From Vibrio sp. Of7-15 (GTDB lineage Bacteria; Pseudomonadota; Gammaproteobacteria; Enterobacterales; Vibrionaceae): a DNA stretch of 64,000 nt. Location: contig NZ_JAKRGH010000001.1 in assembly GCF_022347565.1 (NCBI RefSeq), forward strand, positions 496,001 to 560,000, in the 5' to 3' direction. Below are positions 37,691 through 46,543 of this stretch, in pieces (the first letter of the stretch is position 1; each line of letters starts with the position of its first letter). Under the pieces are notes generated by a model that was given only the letters and a program-made list of their open reading frames with translations, did no database searches and had not been told where the DNA came from. A program made the translations under genes and the position numbers.

Positions 37691-37713
37691 TTCGGGAAAT
37701 GGAACATCACAAT

Positions 37714-38094
37714 CTATTTACTCTCTTGTTTTTTCATTTGTAAGTAGCTGAGAATTGAAAGCAGAGTAAAGAAAGCAGGATCGCTCCAACCAAAGCCGAC
37801 AAAAATTCCGGTTATTCCTGCATATACGGTAATAACGACACCAAGTAGGTTGCCGATCATTAAAGCGGTAAACAGCTTTTTCGCAATGAGCCCCGTTTCG
37901 ATTTCTCGAAGCATTAAGCTAATTGCAGCAATACCGCCGAGGAAAATACTGGTGTGCTGTGAAAGGAAATAAGCGTATTGATCGTTTATTTCCAGTCCAT
38001 ACATGGGCCATATTAATGTTGGTATAAAGAACAGCGCGAGGGCAAAAACGATGTAAATACTGCCGTGTACAGTTAAGAATGTTTTGTTATTCAT
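37714..38094 (-). CDS. Small four-helix membrane protein
   Basis: From the ATG at 38094, which has GGAGG placed 5 nt upstream, this is a 126-residue protein with four hydrophobic segments: [50 protein letters not shown] and a last segment near [11 protein letters not shown]. Its start overlaps the end of the ydhR-like gene by 8 nt, so the two are translationally coupled. Size and layout resemble small DUF4345-type membrane proteins, but I would not assign a function. An in-frame start 27 nt further upstream exists but is less likely. Confidence 0.82.
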   Translation of the reverse strand: MNNKTFLTVHGSIYIVFALALFFIPTLIWPMYGLEINDQYAYFLSQHTSIFLGGIAAISLMLREIETGLIAKKLFTALMIGNLLGVVITVYAGITGIFVGFGWSDPAFFTLLSILSYLQMKKQESK

Positions 38095-38410
38095 GATGAC
38101 CTCCAAGAGCAATCGGACCACGATTGATATTGGTTAGTGGCTGGTTGATATCAAAAATATGCCCGCGCACTTCTTTAACGCCCAGTTTCTGTAATCGGGC
38201 GGTATGCATTGCTAAATAGGCCTTTGCGCTGGCTTCATCTTCAAAAAGGTAGATACCGCCACCGAGTTTATTCGCTTCGCTTTCTGTCCAGATTTTCCAA
38301 ATCATACCAGGTTCATTATTAATGGATTCAGCGAGTTCTACTAAAGCGTTTGCCATTTCTTCACCAAATGGACCATTAAAACCGAAGTCTACTTGTAGTA
38401 ATTTCATCAT
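38087..38410 (-). CDS. ydhR: YdhR-like putative monooxygenase
   Basis: A 107-residue protein that aligns well by eye with E. coli YdhR: a near-identical [13 protein letters not shown] start, then [39 protein letters not shown] and [13 protein letters not shown]. YdhR is a dimeric alpha/beta-barrel protein proposed to be a monooxygenase on aromatic compounds. It is the first gene of a two-gene unit with the membrane protein at 37714 and is divergent from a LysR-type gene, the usual layout for a regulator controlling its neighbour. Two ATG codons stand in tandem at the start (38410 and 38407). Confidence 0.92.
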   Translation of the reverse strand: MMKLLQVDFGFNGPFGEEMANALVELAESINNEPGMIWKIWTESEANKLGGGIYLFEDEASAKAYLAMHTARLQKLGVKEVRGHIFDINQPLTNINRGPIALGGHHE

Positions 38411-38487
38411 GATTATTTCTCTCTATTAGGACGCCATGTTGTTATCTGCTTCGTTATGTCATGGGTCTATTCTTATCTATAAAAAAC

Positions 38488-38501
38488 GAACATAAAAGTT
38501 C
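38488..38501. promoter_or_regulatory. Possible LysR-type operator, GAAC-N6-GTTC
   Basis: The 126-nt region between ydhR and the divergent LysR gene contains the short palindrome GAAC-ATAAAA-GTTC. Its position and AT-rich surroundings fit a regulator-binding site, but the arms are only four bases and it could be chance. Confidence 0.35.
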
Positions 38502-38536
38502 ATAATATTGTGACTAACTGTGGAATATTTAGACCA

Positions 38537-39439
38537 ATGAGATTAAAAACGACACTAGACCAATGGCAAACCCTGTATGAAATAGAGCGTGCTGGCAGCA
38601 TTCAGGCGGCTGCTACGGTATTGAATAAAAGTCATACCACGTTGATTTATGCTGTTAAAAAGTTGGAAGAACAGCTTGGTGTGTCATTAATCACTGTAGA
38701 AAAGCGAAGAGCAGTACTGACGGAAGATGGAAAATCATTGCTGCGTCGAGCCAATACCATGTTGGAGCAGGCTCGTGAGCTAGAAGAGATCAGTAAACAA
38801 TTATCAAAAGGAATAGAGTCGGAAATTGTTGTCGCAATGGATCACCTTTGCAATCCTGATTGGTTGTATTCACCTATGGCGGAGTATTTATCAGAAAATA
38901 GTACGACGTCTATTCAAGTGGTAGAAACTTCCTTGTCGAAAACATCGCACATGGTAACGAGTGAAGAGGCTGATATAGCCATTATTACGTTACCAGTGAC
39001 GAATTACCCTGCGGAGGCATTTGGCGTTACCACCATGCTACCTGTGATTGCTGCCGATCATCCATTAGCGCAGAAAGCATCGGTTTGTGTTTCTGAGTTT
39101 TCAATTATCCCTCAGATAGTGGTTCGAGATTTGGGAGATGAAAGTCGAAAAGTCAGTAAGCAGGATGTCGGTTGGTTAAAGTCACGCCAGCGTATTACCG
39201 TTGATAATTTTGACCATGCTCTGCGTGCTGTGGAGAAGGGCGTTGGTTTTTGCCGTCTGCCCGAACATGTGATTAAAAAGAGAGCCGATAGTGGGCTGGT
39301 TGTGCTAAATGTTGAAAATGCCAAACGCTATCAGGTTCCTCTACACTTAACATTGCCTAAAGGGAGTAAAACAGGGCCTGCGGCAAAAGGGTTTTATGAT
39401 AGGTTGCTTAAATATTCTGAGGATAGGAAAAAAGAATGA
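38537..39439 (+). CDS. LysR-family transcriptional regulator
   Basis: This 300-residue protein has an N-terminal winged helix-turn-helix (IERAGSIQAAATVLNKSHTTLIYAVKKLEEQLG) and a C-terminal ligand-binding region with two alpha/beta lobes. The start at 38537 (MRLKTTLDQW) fits the family; an in-frame ATG at 38510 would add nine residues. It is transcribed away from ydhR and its partner, and probably controls them. The inducer is unknown. Confidence 0.92.
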   Translation: MRLKTTLDQWQTLYEIERAGSIQAAATVLNKSHTTLIYAVKKLEEQLGVSLITVEKRRAVLTEDGKSLLRRANTMLEQARELEEISKQLSKGIESEIVVAMDHLCNPDWLYSPMAEYLSENSTTSIQVVETSLSKTSHMVTSEEADIAIITLPVTNYPAEAFGVTTMLPVIAADHPLAQKASVCVSEFSIIPQIVVRDLGDESRKVSKQDVGWLKSRQRITVDNFDHALRAVEKGVGFCRLPEHVIKKRADSGLVVLNVENAKRYQVPLHLTLPKGSKTGPAAKGFYDRLLKYSEDRKKE

Positions 39440-39468
39440 AAGAAGCTACTTCGCGTGAACCAGCTTCT
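39425..39468 (-). terminator. Probable terminator for the response-regulator operon
   Basis: Inverted repeat AGAAGCT (39441-39447) / AGCTTCT (39462-39468). Read on the minus strand it is followed by TTTCATTCTTTTTT, a usable T tract. It lies about 40 nt after the stop of the gene ending at 39511. Confidence 0.55.
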
Positions 39469-39510
39469 GGCCTGTGTATTTAACCCCTTGTTAGTCATCT
39501 TGTTGCCTCG

Positions 39511-39879
39511 TTAAGGCTTTACTTCTTCGATAAGGTTATAAAGTTGTGTGAAAGAGAAGGGCTTGCTTAATACAAAGTCTGCACCAAACGATCGAGCAAT
39601 ATCTAAATAGGTTTCACCTGATATTCTGCCACCACCAGATATTGCGATAACTTTACATGGTAAGTTGTGGTTTTTATCTTTAATGGATGTCAGAAACCAG
39701 AGGCCATCTTCATTTGGCATGATAATATCGGTGATGACAAGATCAGGCTTTAAGCGATTAAACATAGCAAGCCCTTGAATTCCATCGTAGGCAGTATGAA
39801 CATCTAATCCTTTTCGATGTAAATGTTGATAGATTGCATCATTAAAATCTAGATCGTCATCGATTAATAGCACCTTCAT
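39511..39879 (-). CDS. Single-domain response regulator
   Basis: From the ATG at 39879 (GCAGGAG upstream) this is a 122-residue CheY-like receiver: acidic patch LLIDDDLDF, phospho-acceptor Asp in LVITDIIMPNEDG, conserved Ser/Thr region VIAISGG and the Lys in FVLSKPF. There is no output domain. It overlaps the end of the kinase gene by 23 nt, so it is the third gene of a binding-protein / kinase / receiver operon. It is probably phosphorylated by that kinase and may act by protein contact or a phosphorelay. Confidence 0.92.
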   Translation of the reverse strand: MKVLLIDDDLDFNDAIYQHLHRKGLDVHTAYDGIQGLAMFNRLKPDLVITDIIMPNEDGLWFLTSIKDKNHNLPCKVIAISGGGRISGETYLDIARSFGADFVLSKPFSFTQLYNLIEEVKP

Positions 39880-41725
39880 TGCTGTACTCCTGCAATATAC
39901 TTTTCTGAGATATCTCTTTTTTATCAACCTGTTTGATAGGAAGTGACAAAGTAAAGCAAGTCCCTGATCCTAATAAGCTTCTAACGGTGAGTGTTCCATT
40001 ATGAGATTGAGCAATGCCATAACTTATGGACATGCCAAGCCCAGTTCCTTTTCCTACTTGTTTGGTTGTAAAGAATGGATCAAAAATTTTGCTTAAATTT
40101 TCTGGGGAAATACCATGACCATTGTCTTCTATCTCCATACATAAGTAAGACTCTTTCATATAGAGCCTGATGATGATGGTTTTATTATTTGTACCTTCTA
40201 ATGCATGTTCGGCATTGCTTAATATATTTGTAATTAGTTGCTCAATATGTATTTTATTGCATTCAATATGCGGGATTTTCTTTTCAAAATTTTTGACTAA
40301 ATTTATTTTATTTAAGCTGAATCCTTGAGAAAAAAGAACAAGAGACTCATCAATCAAGGTAATAAAATTGGTTTTTTCCAGCTCTGTAACGGTGTCATCA
40401 CGAGTAAATATTTTTAAATGCTGTATTATTTTGGTTATTCGGTTAATTTGTTTGCTTACTTTTTTATAGATTGGATCAATATCATTTTTAGTAATAGAAC
40501 CATCTTCCTGTACTATTGAGTAAATGAGCTCAGTGTTAAGTTGGATCGATCCGAGAGGTTGATTGATTTCATGGGCTAGACCTGACGTTACTTGACCAAT
40601 AGAAACCATTTTAGCCGAATGTATGAGCTGTTCTTGAAGCAGTTTTAGTTCGTGATTGGAAGAGGTGAGTTTTTCATTGTAGTCGAGTAATTTTGCTTCA
40701 GATAATTTTTGTTCTGTTATATCTCTTGCAATAAGAACATACCCAGTGGTGTTGTTAGGCTCTGTGGTAAATTGGCTGAGCGATAATAAAACAGGTACTT
40801 TTACACCGGATTTTGTCAGGTATGTACATTCAATCTCTTTGCTTTGGTACTCTTGGTTATTGAAAGTGTGTTTACGGTCGTGTGAGAGAAAATCGAAGAC
40901 ATTTTTTCCTATCAGTTCGTTTTCTTCATAGCCTAATAGGGCACATGTGGCATAATTGATTTTTTTGATGGTGTGCTCAGAGTCAACGACAATGAGTGAG
41001 TTGTTTACAGAAGAGATTATTGCTTCAACATATTGCTTTGAAACTGTTTTTTCTTGTAGGTTTTTACTGAGTTCATTAATGCTAGAAACAACTTGGTTAA
41101 GTTCGTCATGACAAAATTTACGTTTTAAACTCAATCTTTTGTTCATATTTTCAGGAGATAGCCGTTGTAAGTACTCCGATATTGCGATCAAATGTCTTGT
41201 TACAATGTATTGAAATAGAAAAAAAATAAACGTAGAAACCAGCGTTGTCTTTATTGCATTGGAAATTAAAATAACCAGTGCTTTGTCATAAATTGAGTTA
41301 TACACCTCATCCAGTGAGGCGACGATATAAAGCTCACCAATAAAGATATTTTCATTATATTGCTGATAAAACATAGGAATGACTTGTGAGAGTGTACGCT
41401 CATGAGAATCTTCTCCTACGGATGCAATGATATCCTTGTTAAATCGAATTTCTAAGTAATGTAAATTTGGTAATTGAATAAGGTCATTTAATTGATTTTT
41501 AATTTGAACATCATAGAGATTCCACAATGAGTGAGTTAAACCAGACATGGATAGCGCTTCTATTTGTTGCATTTGATCTTTTATTTCACCAACACCATAA
41601 AAATAATCTTGAACTAGTTGATAGGCAGTAATCATTAATGTAATGACCGAGCTAAATGCAACAATATAAAAGATTAAACGTCGACTAATGCTTTTTCGGT
41701 ATTTAATTTTTTTCACATCTAGCAT
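39857..41725 (-). CDS. Membrane PAS-domain sensor histidine kinase
   Basis: About 622 residues from the ATG at 41725. An N-terminal membrane segment (LIFYIVAFSSVITLMI), a periplasmic domain of about 120 residues and a second segment near residue 170 (TTLVSTFIFFLFQYIV) are followed by a HAMP-like linker, a PAS domain (NNSLIVVDSEHTIKKINYA, with the PAC-like end VLIARDITEQK), a HisKA box with the phosphorylated His in SGLAHEINQPLG, and an HATPase with N-box NILSNAEHAL and G-boxes DNGHGI and GKGTGLGMS. The HEINQPL form is typical of NtrB/DctB-like kinases. Its start overlaps the end of the periplasmic binding protein gene, which suggests that protein presents a ligand to the sensor. Alternative starts lie at 41740 and 41770. 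Confidence 0.92.
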   Translation of the reverse strand: MLDVKKIKYRKSISRRLIFYIVAFSSVITLMITAYQLVQDYFYGVGEIKDQMQQIEALSMSGLTHSLWNLYDVQIKNQLNDLIQLPNLHYLEIRFNKDIIASVGEDSHERTLSQVIPMFYQQYNENIFIGELYIVASLDEVYNSIYDKALVILISNAIKTTLVSTFIFFLFQYIVTRHLIAISEYLQRLSPENMNKRLSLKRKFCHDELNQVVSSINELSKNLQEKTVSKQYVEAIISSVNNSLIVVDSEHTIKKINYATCALLGYEENELIGKNVFDFLSHDRKHTFNNQEYQSKEIECTYLTKSGVKVPVLLSLSQFTTEPNNTTGYVLIARDITEQKLSEAKLLDYNEKLTSSNHELKLLQEQLIHSAKMVSIGQVTSGLAHEINQPLGSIQLNTELIYSIVQEDGSITKNDIDPIYKKVSKQINRITKIIQHLKIFTRDDTVTELEKTNFITLIDESLVLFSQGFSLNKINLVKNFEKKIPHIECNKIHIEQLITNILSNAEHALEGTNNKTIIIRLYMKESYLCMEIEDNGHGISPENLSKIFDPFFTTKQVGKGTGLGMSISYGIAQSHNGTLTVRSLLGSGTCFTLSLPIKQVDKKEISQKSILQEYSNEGAINR

Positions 41726-42494
41726 TAAATTCTTTTCCATGTACACAAAATATTTCTTGGAATGTACCATCGGCTTTCATTTCTTCTAGAACCGTATTAA
41801 TTTCTGGGATCATTGGAAATAAAAATGACTTTTTTGATATCCCAAAATTATTAACGCTGACATAAACTGGCTTTTTATGCCATTTGAATTTTCCATGGTA
41901 TTTGGGATTTTCTTCAATAAAACGTTCCATGACTTCTTGGTCAGCAATAAAAGCATCAATACGGCCAAGTAGTAATTTATCGGCATTATAAACGTCAGAT
42001 TTTACCTCTTCGACATTAAGAGAATGCTGTTTTTTCGCTTTTTCCCAGTCGTTTCCTAAGTTGTAGCCAGTAATATTCCCTATTGTGTACTTTTTAAGAT
42101 CTTCCCACTCTTGCCAATCAAATTTATTTGAGGATGATGAGTAAAAAAAGACGTGTTTTACATACCTTATAGGGACAGTAAATGACATGTATTGCTTACG
42201 TTCTTCAGAAGTCGACACCATTAAAATCGCGTCTTCTTCGCCTTGTTTAATTCGTTCTAACCCACGCTTAAATGGGTAAACAAATGTTAAGGTTTCCATA
42301 TCGAGCCGTTTGAATAATTCTTCAATAATGCCGACTGCAATGCCACCCGTTGCTTTTTCGCCTTGAACTCCTTCTGTCCAAGGAGGATAGGGATCTCCAG
42401 CAACTCGTACCAAGCGTTCGTTGGCAAATGAATGGGCGCTAATGGCCGAGAAGATCAATACAATTAAACTTGTGAGTGCGTTTTTTATACTCAT
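41703..42494 (-). CDS. Periplasmic solute-binding protein (SBP_bac_3 type)
   Basis: A 263-residue protein from the ATG at 42494 (AAGGA 7 nt upstream), with a signal peptide (SLIVLIFSAISAHSFA). The mature part starts VRVAGDPYPPWTEG and has the family's FKRGLERIKQGEEDAI and LLLGRIDAFIADQEV elements, as in polar amino-acid binding proteins. There is no ABC permease or ATPase gene nearby; instead it overlaps a histidine kinase gene by about 23 nt. It is therefore more likely a ligand receptor for signalling than part of a transporter. The ligand is unknown. Confidence 0.9.
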   Translation of the reverse strand: MSIKNALTSLIVLIFSAISAHSFANERLVRVAGDPYPPWTEGVQGEKATGGIAVGIIEELFKRLDMETLTFVYPFKRGLERIKQGEEDAILMVSTSEERKQYMSFTVPIRYVKHVFFYSSSSNKFDWQEWEDLKKYTIGNITGYNLGNDWEKAKKQHSLNVEEVKSDVYNADKLLLGRIDAFIADQEVMERFIEENPKYHGKFKWHKKPVYVSVNNFGISKKSFLFPMIPEINTVLEEMKADGTFQEIFCVHGKEFNARCEKN

Positions 42495-42806
42495 GAGCGG
42501 GTCCTTATTACGGCACATATATTTTGAGTATTTAATTAAATGCCACACATGGAAGTGCATTGTGTTTCATTCTGATTATAGTCTGATTAATTGTATTTCA
42601 ATGCCTATGTTTTAAATTTTTATCTGCTTCTTTTTGATGGCTAGAAGAGCTTGAGAGGGCGAAAAATTTGTTTTTTTCTGTGAAAACAAAAACTCAGAAG
42701 TAAATAAGAGAAGGGCATATAGCGGGAGAAGGTGAAGATAACAATGGCACAAATTTGTGACTGAGTCATTTATGCCATTGTGATTCTAGCTGAATAAGTA
42801 TAGTTG
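42495..42806. other. 312-nt intergenic region with a long inverted repeat
   Basis: It contains the promoter region of the binding-protein operon and, at 42741-42781, the inverted repeat ACAATGGCACAAAT / ATTTATGCCATTGT, with one mismatch in 14 and a 13-nt loop, without T tracts. No gene was seen. Confidence 0.5.
42741..42781. repeat. Inverted repeat, 13 of 14 bp
   Basis: Arms at 42741-42754 and 42768-42781, between the end of the cyclophilin gene and the binding-protein promoter. It lacks a T run on both strands, so it is an atypical terminator, or it could be a protein-binding site. Confidence 0.6.
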
Positions 42807-43298
42807 TTATTGAATTGTCACTTTCTCTACGATGATGACTTCGCATGGCACATCGTCATGGCCATTTTTTGATGTTGTTTCCACCTCTGCGATTTTGTTC
42901 ACAACGTCCATACCAGCGGTTACTTTACCAAACACAGCGTAACCCCATCCTGCATTTGTAGTGGCCGTGTGATCCAGAAAATCGTTATCTGCTAAGTTAA
43001 TAAAAAATTGAGCGGTGGCGGAATGCGGGGCATCGGTTCTTGCCATGGCGATACTACCTATCACATTTTTTAACCCACGGTTTGCTTCATTGGCGATTGC
43101 TGCACGTGTGTCTTTTTCTTGCATGTCTTTTGTAAAGCCTCCACCTTGTATCATAAAGCCTTTGATAACTCGGTGGAAAATTGTGCCGTCATAGAAGCCA
43201 TCTTGGCAATATTTTAGGAAGTTTTTTGAACTGACTGGTGCGCGTTCTAAATTCAGTTCAATTTCGATATTGCCTACGTTTGTTGTAAAAATAATCAT
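42807..43298 (-). CDS. ppiB: Cyclophilin-type peptidyl-prolyl isomerase
   Basis: A 163-residue cytoplasmic cyclophilin (no signal peptide) that catalyses cis-trans isomerization of proline peptide bonds. Characteristic stretches are FKYC-like NFLKYCQDGFYDGTIFHRVI (catalytic Arg in FHRVI), MIQGGGF, TAQFFINLADNDFLDH and YAVFGKVTAGMDVV. Length matches E. coli PpiB. It is a single-gene unit on the minus strand. Confidence 0.96.
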   Translation of the reverse strand: MIIFTTNVGNIEIELNLERAPVSSKNFLKYCQDGFYDGTIFHRVIKGFMIQGGGFTKDMQEKDTRAAIANEANRGLKNVIGSIAMARTDAPHSATAQFFINLADNDFLDHTATTNAGWGYAVFGKVTAGMDVVNKIAEVETTSKNGHDDVPCEVIIVEKVTIQ

Positions 43299-43385
43299 GC
43301 TGACCGCATTGTGTTAGAAGAAATTCGACTTATCAGTATACGTAATCACAAGCCGTAGCAATAGTATTTCTAGAAACAGGCGAGA

Positions 43386-43427
43386 GAACAAAGAAAAGCA
43401 GAAGGAAGCGGTGCACTTCCTTCTGCT
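43386..43427 (-). terminator. Terminator of the M28 peptidase gene
   Basis: Perfect 12-bp stem AGCAGAAGGAAG / CTTCCTTCTGCT with a 7-nt loop. On the minus strand it is followed by TTTCTTTG. It is about 40 nt after the peptidase stop. Confidence 0.8.
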
Positions 43428-43468
43428 GTTGGTTAGATAAAGTTTACATTAGTACAGTGAGATAGGTA

Positions 43469-45265
43469 TTAATGTCTGTCTTGGTCAAAATCACCGTGGA
43501 AGTGATCGTGATCAGAAACGCTGTCTGCTGCTTTTAACTTAGTACCAATACGGTGCTTATGTGGTGCATCGTGAGTGTGTGGGTGAGTATGAAGTGCATG
43601 TCTTGCTGGTTGTACTTCAGCTTCTGCCTCTGGGAAGAGAGTCTCGCTCATGGCGTAATAAGTCGTTACGTATGCGAGTGCCTGTGTGTTTACGTATAGT
43701 GCTTTTTGACTAATGTTATTCAAGTCGTCACAAGCTTTGTGGTAGCACTTATCGTAAGCAACATCGATATCGCCGCCAAATTGCTCAACTTCTTGTGCTG
43801 TCTTCGTTTTTTCAGCGCCTGTAAATAGCCCACCAAACGCTACACCCCAATCGGCAAAGCCCGCATAGTCTGAACGTTTAGATAGTGCTTGTGGAACGAT
43901 GGCTTCTGATTTGGATGTGAAAAATTCATTGAATGTATTTTCAATGTCTGAAGTACCAAATGGTGGTGTGAAGTCTCCAGTATAAGCGTTGTCTGGGCTG
44001 TCTTTTGTATCCGATAGATCGCCATCCATGACACCAAAGATATAGTTAGGAGAGGCAATCATATCGAAGTTTAAGTACAGTTTTACTTTGTTGATTTCAT
44101 TGTAACGCGCTTCAACTAAGTCCACTTGTTCAGGAGTGAGCTGGTCAGGAGATTCAAGCCCAAGCTCTTTTAGAATTTCTTTCTGTGCTTGATCATAAAT
44201 TGGTGTAAAGAGATCGTTGGTGTAATATTCTGAGCCGACTAAGCCAGCTTCTTCTGCTGCCCACCATGCAAATCTGACTTTATTTTTAACAGGGATATCT
44301 AAATCAGCTAGAGTGATGGCGTATTCAAGAATACCCGCAGAACCTGAGCCATTATCGTTAATACCAGGGCCTTCTGGAACGGAATCTAAATGTGCACCCA
44401 GCATAACAACCTGATCTTCATCGCCACCTTCTGTTTCGGCTAGAATATTTTGAGTGACCACCATTTGATCTTTAATATTAATATTCAGTGATACTGGAAC
44501 GGACGCCGTTTGGCTTGCTTGGTACCATGATTGGCCGAGATCAAATCGGGCACCAAGGGCTGGAATTACAGCGGTGCTGTCGCTCCCTAACGTGCCGTTT
44601 ACCACATCGGTTCTGCCTTCGGCATTTCCTTGGTTAAAGACGATAACGGCTTTTGCACCTGCATTTTGGGCATTCACTACTTTGTCGTTGAATGAACAGC
44701 CACCACGTTGAATGACAGCAATTTTTCCAGCTATCTCCTTTCCATTAAAGTCTGAAGCTTCACAGCCATCAGTACTGTCGTAATCAGGTGCATCGAAACG
44801 AAAATCGGGGGTAACGAATACCAGTGCTCCGGTGAGGTTGCCATTTGATGGTCCGGAATACGACATGGCCGCAAATTGAGGTTCCACTCCTTCAGGTGCC
44901 GTACGGACACCAACAAGATCGACACCATCTACATTTAATGCTGTACCTGCGAGTTCTTCCCATGCGCGGAAATCAAATTCTTGAGTCGTGACGACATAAC
45001 CGTGTTCTTCCATGGTTTCAACGATGTAATCAAGAGAATCTTGATACCCATCGGTGCCGGCTGCACGTGTTATAGATGCTCCATCAGATGTTTTAGACGC
45101 TCGAATTTCAAGCTCTTCTAAGTGCTCGAAGAGCTCATCTTGTTCAATGGAATCACTGACGTGTTGAGCAGTATTTTTCGGGTCGTCCCAAAAACACCCA
45201 CTTAATAAAGTTGCGCTAATAGCAGTAACAAGTAGTGATTTTTTTGTATTTATGTTAACTAGCAT
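43469..45265 (-). CDS. Lipoprotein M28-family aminopeptidase with PA domain
   Basis: A 598-residue exported zinc peptidase. A lipoprotein signal ends in LLSGC, with the lipidated Cys about residue 23. A PA (protease-associated) domain lies near residues 140-240, with the conserved GKIAVIQRGGCSFNDK. The M28 catalytic domain has AHLDSVPEGPGINDNGSGS (metal-binding His and Asp), WWAAEEAGLVGSEYY (catalytic and metal-binding Glu), YLNFDMIASPN (Asp) and a final His in KCYHKACDD. The last 45 residues are strikingly histidine-rich (HTHPHTHDAPHKH, then DHDHFHGDF), which could bind zinc or other metals. The Asp after the lipid Cys is not at position +2, so outer-membrane sorting is plausible. It is transcribed alone. 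Confidence 0.93.
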   Translation of the reverse strand: MLVNINTKKSLLVTAISATLLSGCFWDDPKNTAQHVSDSIEQDELFEHLEELEIRASKTSDGASITRAAGTDGYQDSLDYIVETMEEHGYVVTTQEFDFRAWEELAGTALNVDGVDLVGVRTAPEGVEPQFAAMSYSGPSNGNLTGALVFVTPDFRFDAPDYDSTDGCEASDFNGKEIAGKIAVIQRGGCSFNDKVVNAQNAGAKAVIVFNQGNAEGRTDVVNGTLGSDSTAVIPALGARFDLGQSWYQASQTASVPVSLNINIKDQMVVTQNILAETEGGDEDQVVMLGAHLDSVPEGPGINDNGSGSAGILEYAITLADLDIPVKNKVRFAWWAAEEAGLVGSEYYTNDLFTPIYDQAQKEILKELGLESPDQLTPEQVDLVEARYNEINKVKLYLNFDMIASPNYIFGVMDGDLSDTKDSPDNAYTGDFTPPFGTSDIENTFNEFFTSKSEAIVPQALSKRSDYAGFADWGVAFGGLFTGAEKTKTAQEVEQFGGDIDVAYDKCYHKACDDLNNISQKALYVNTQALAYVTTYYAMSETLFPEAEAEVQPARHALHTHPHTHDAPHKHRIGTKLKAADSVSDHDHFHGDFDQDRH

Positions 45266-45568
45266 CTGTTCTTTCCTTGAGTTATATGTGCCAACTCATT
45301 GTTATTTATACTCAAAGTTAAGGGAATGTTAAATTTAAGGCGGGGTTTGGATTATGAATCAATATAAAATGAATTGCATATTGTATTCATTGGTATTCAT
45401 TGTGTGTATGGTGAGTGTCACATAATTTTCATGAATTGCAACTCATTGAATTATTGAGGTAATTGTTATTAATGAGGGAGTGAATGAGCAGGAGTTCTCT
45501 TAAACGGGTTGTAAGGCGCATGATGAGTTACGCCCTTATAGGTACTGTGTTGGTTTGATGGCCTCGTT
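45266..45568. other. 303-nt intergenic region
   Basis: AT-rich upstream region of the M28 gene with its probable promoter. It also contains an imperfect hairpin TAAGGCG / CGCCCTTA near 45512-45540, between the M28 promoter and the end of the MBL-fold gene, without a clear T tract. Confidence 0.4.
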
Positions 45569-46336
45569 TTACTCTTTCACGCACAACGAGGGTATTTTTA
45601 ATGCCTCTTTGAGTTTTGATTTTACTGCTCGCCAGTGAGTTTTGGGTATTGTCGGTGCCTTTTTGAGCAAATATTGCAGTTCTTTTTCTGAGGGGCTCAC
45701 TTCTCCACCATGCGCAAGAATAATAGATTCTGGTTTTAGGTTGATAATTTTGTGCAGTGATTCTCGGTAGCGGTTGGGGTAGAAAACAGGAAAAGGGGGA
45801 ATATAACGGCCTTTTACTTTTACCATTAAGTCGGCAACGTAAATTCGATTACTTGGTAAATGATGTAAAGATAAATCCCTGTCGGTATGGCCTTGAGTCG
45901 CTAAGGCTATCCAATCAGGGAAGTTCGGTAGTGTATCACCGTCATTGAGCTTGTAGTCGGCATTGAGTTTTCTTGAATACCAAATATTGCGTCGCGGTTT
46001 TTTCATGCGTTTTGCTACCCACTTGGCAAGCAGTAAGTCGGTTAGGTGCATAAGTGTGCCTTCGAATCCGTTATACCAATGCCCTTGTACATCTGCTGCC
46101 GCAATTTTACATCCGGTTAAAATTCGTAATTTATGAGCGGCCCCGGCGTGGTCTGGGTGCATATGGGTTACGATGACAAGGCTTAAATCATTGAATGGCC
46201 TTTGAAGAGTATTGGTTATAAAACGTTTTAAAACAGGGATATCAGCACGGCTACAGCCATCCAGCAGGAGAAGCTTATTTTTATATTCAGCTAAATAAAC
46301 TGTTTGAATATAACCATCTAACTTATGTAATTTCAT
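45569..46336 (-). CDS. MBL-fold metallohydrolase
   Basis: A 255-residue cytoplasmic metallo-beta-lactamase-fold protein from the ATG at 46336. The metal motif is THMHPDHAG (HxHxDH), preceded by a strand with LLLDGCSRADIP, with further ligands likely in ATQGHTDRDLS and LAHGGEVSP. The family includes glyoxalase II-like and lactonase-like hydrolases; the substrate cannot be told. A longer start at 46378 would add 14 hydrophobic residues that do not form a convincing signal peptide. Confidence 0.85.
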   Translation of the reverse strand: MKLHKLDGYIQTVYLAEYKNKLLLLDGCSRADIPVLKRFITNTLQRPFNDLSLVIVTHMHPDHAGAAHKLRILTGCKIAAADVQGHWYNGFEGTLMHLTDLLLAKWVAKRMKKPRRNIWYSRKLNADYKLNDGDTLPNFPDWIALATQGHTDRDLSLHHLPSNRIYVADLMVKVKGRYIPPFPVFYPNRYRESLHKIINLKPESIILAHGGEVSPSEKELQYLLKKAPTIPKTHWRAVKSKLKEALKIPSLCVKE

Positions 46337-46543
46337 AGAGATACAAGCACACGTTATTATAATTGTTGAGTTGAACATTTATAATAGACTCAAAACTCGA
46401 ATTTTCCACAGCTCATCAGACCACTTAATTTTGTGTTTATGAATAAAGGATCGAAAATAGGTGAAATTTGGTGCCGGGGAGGGGAGGTAAAGGAGGCATA
46501 GAGGAAAGAGAAGCGCTAACCAAATTAGTCAGCGCAGATGTTT

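Larger units (their letters stand above)
37083..37713. other. 631-nt spacer with terminator and possible IS relic
   Basis: It holds a perfect 12-bp hairpin at 37257-37283, a G/C-rich stretch near 37147, and on the minus strand near 37583-37690 a short frame resembling the end of an IS3-type transposase. Between about 37390 and 37560 there is no convincing ORF. The segment looks like decayed mobile DNA. Confidence 0.45.
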
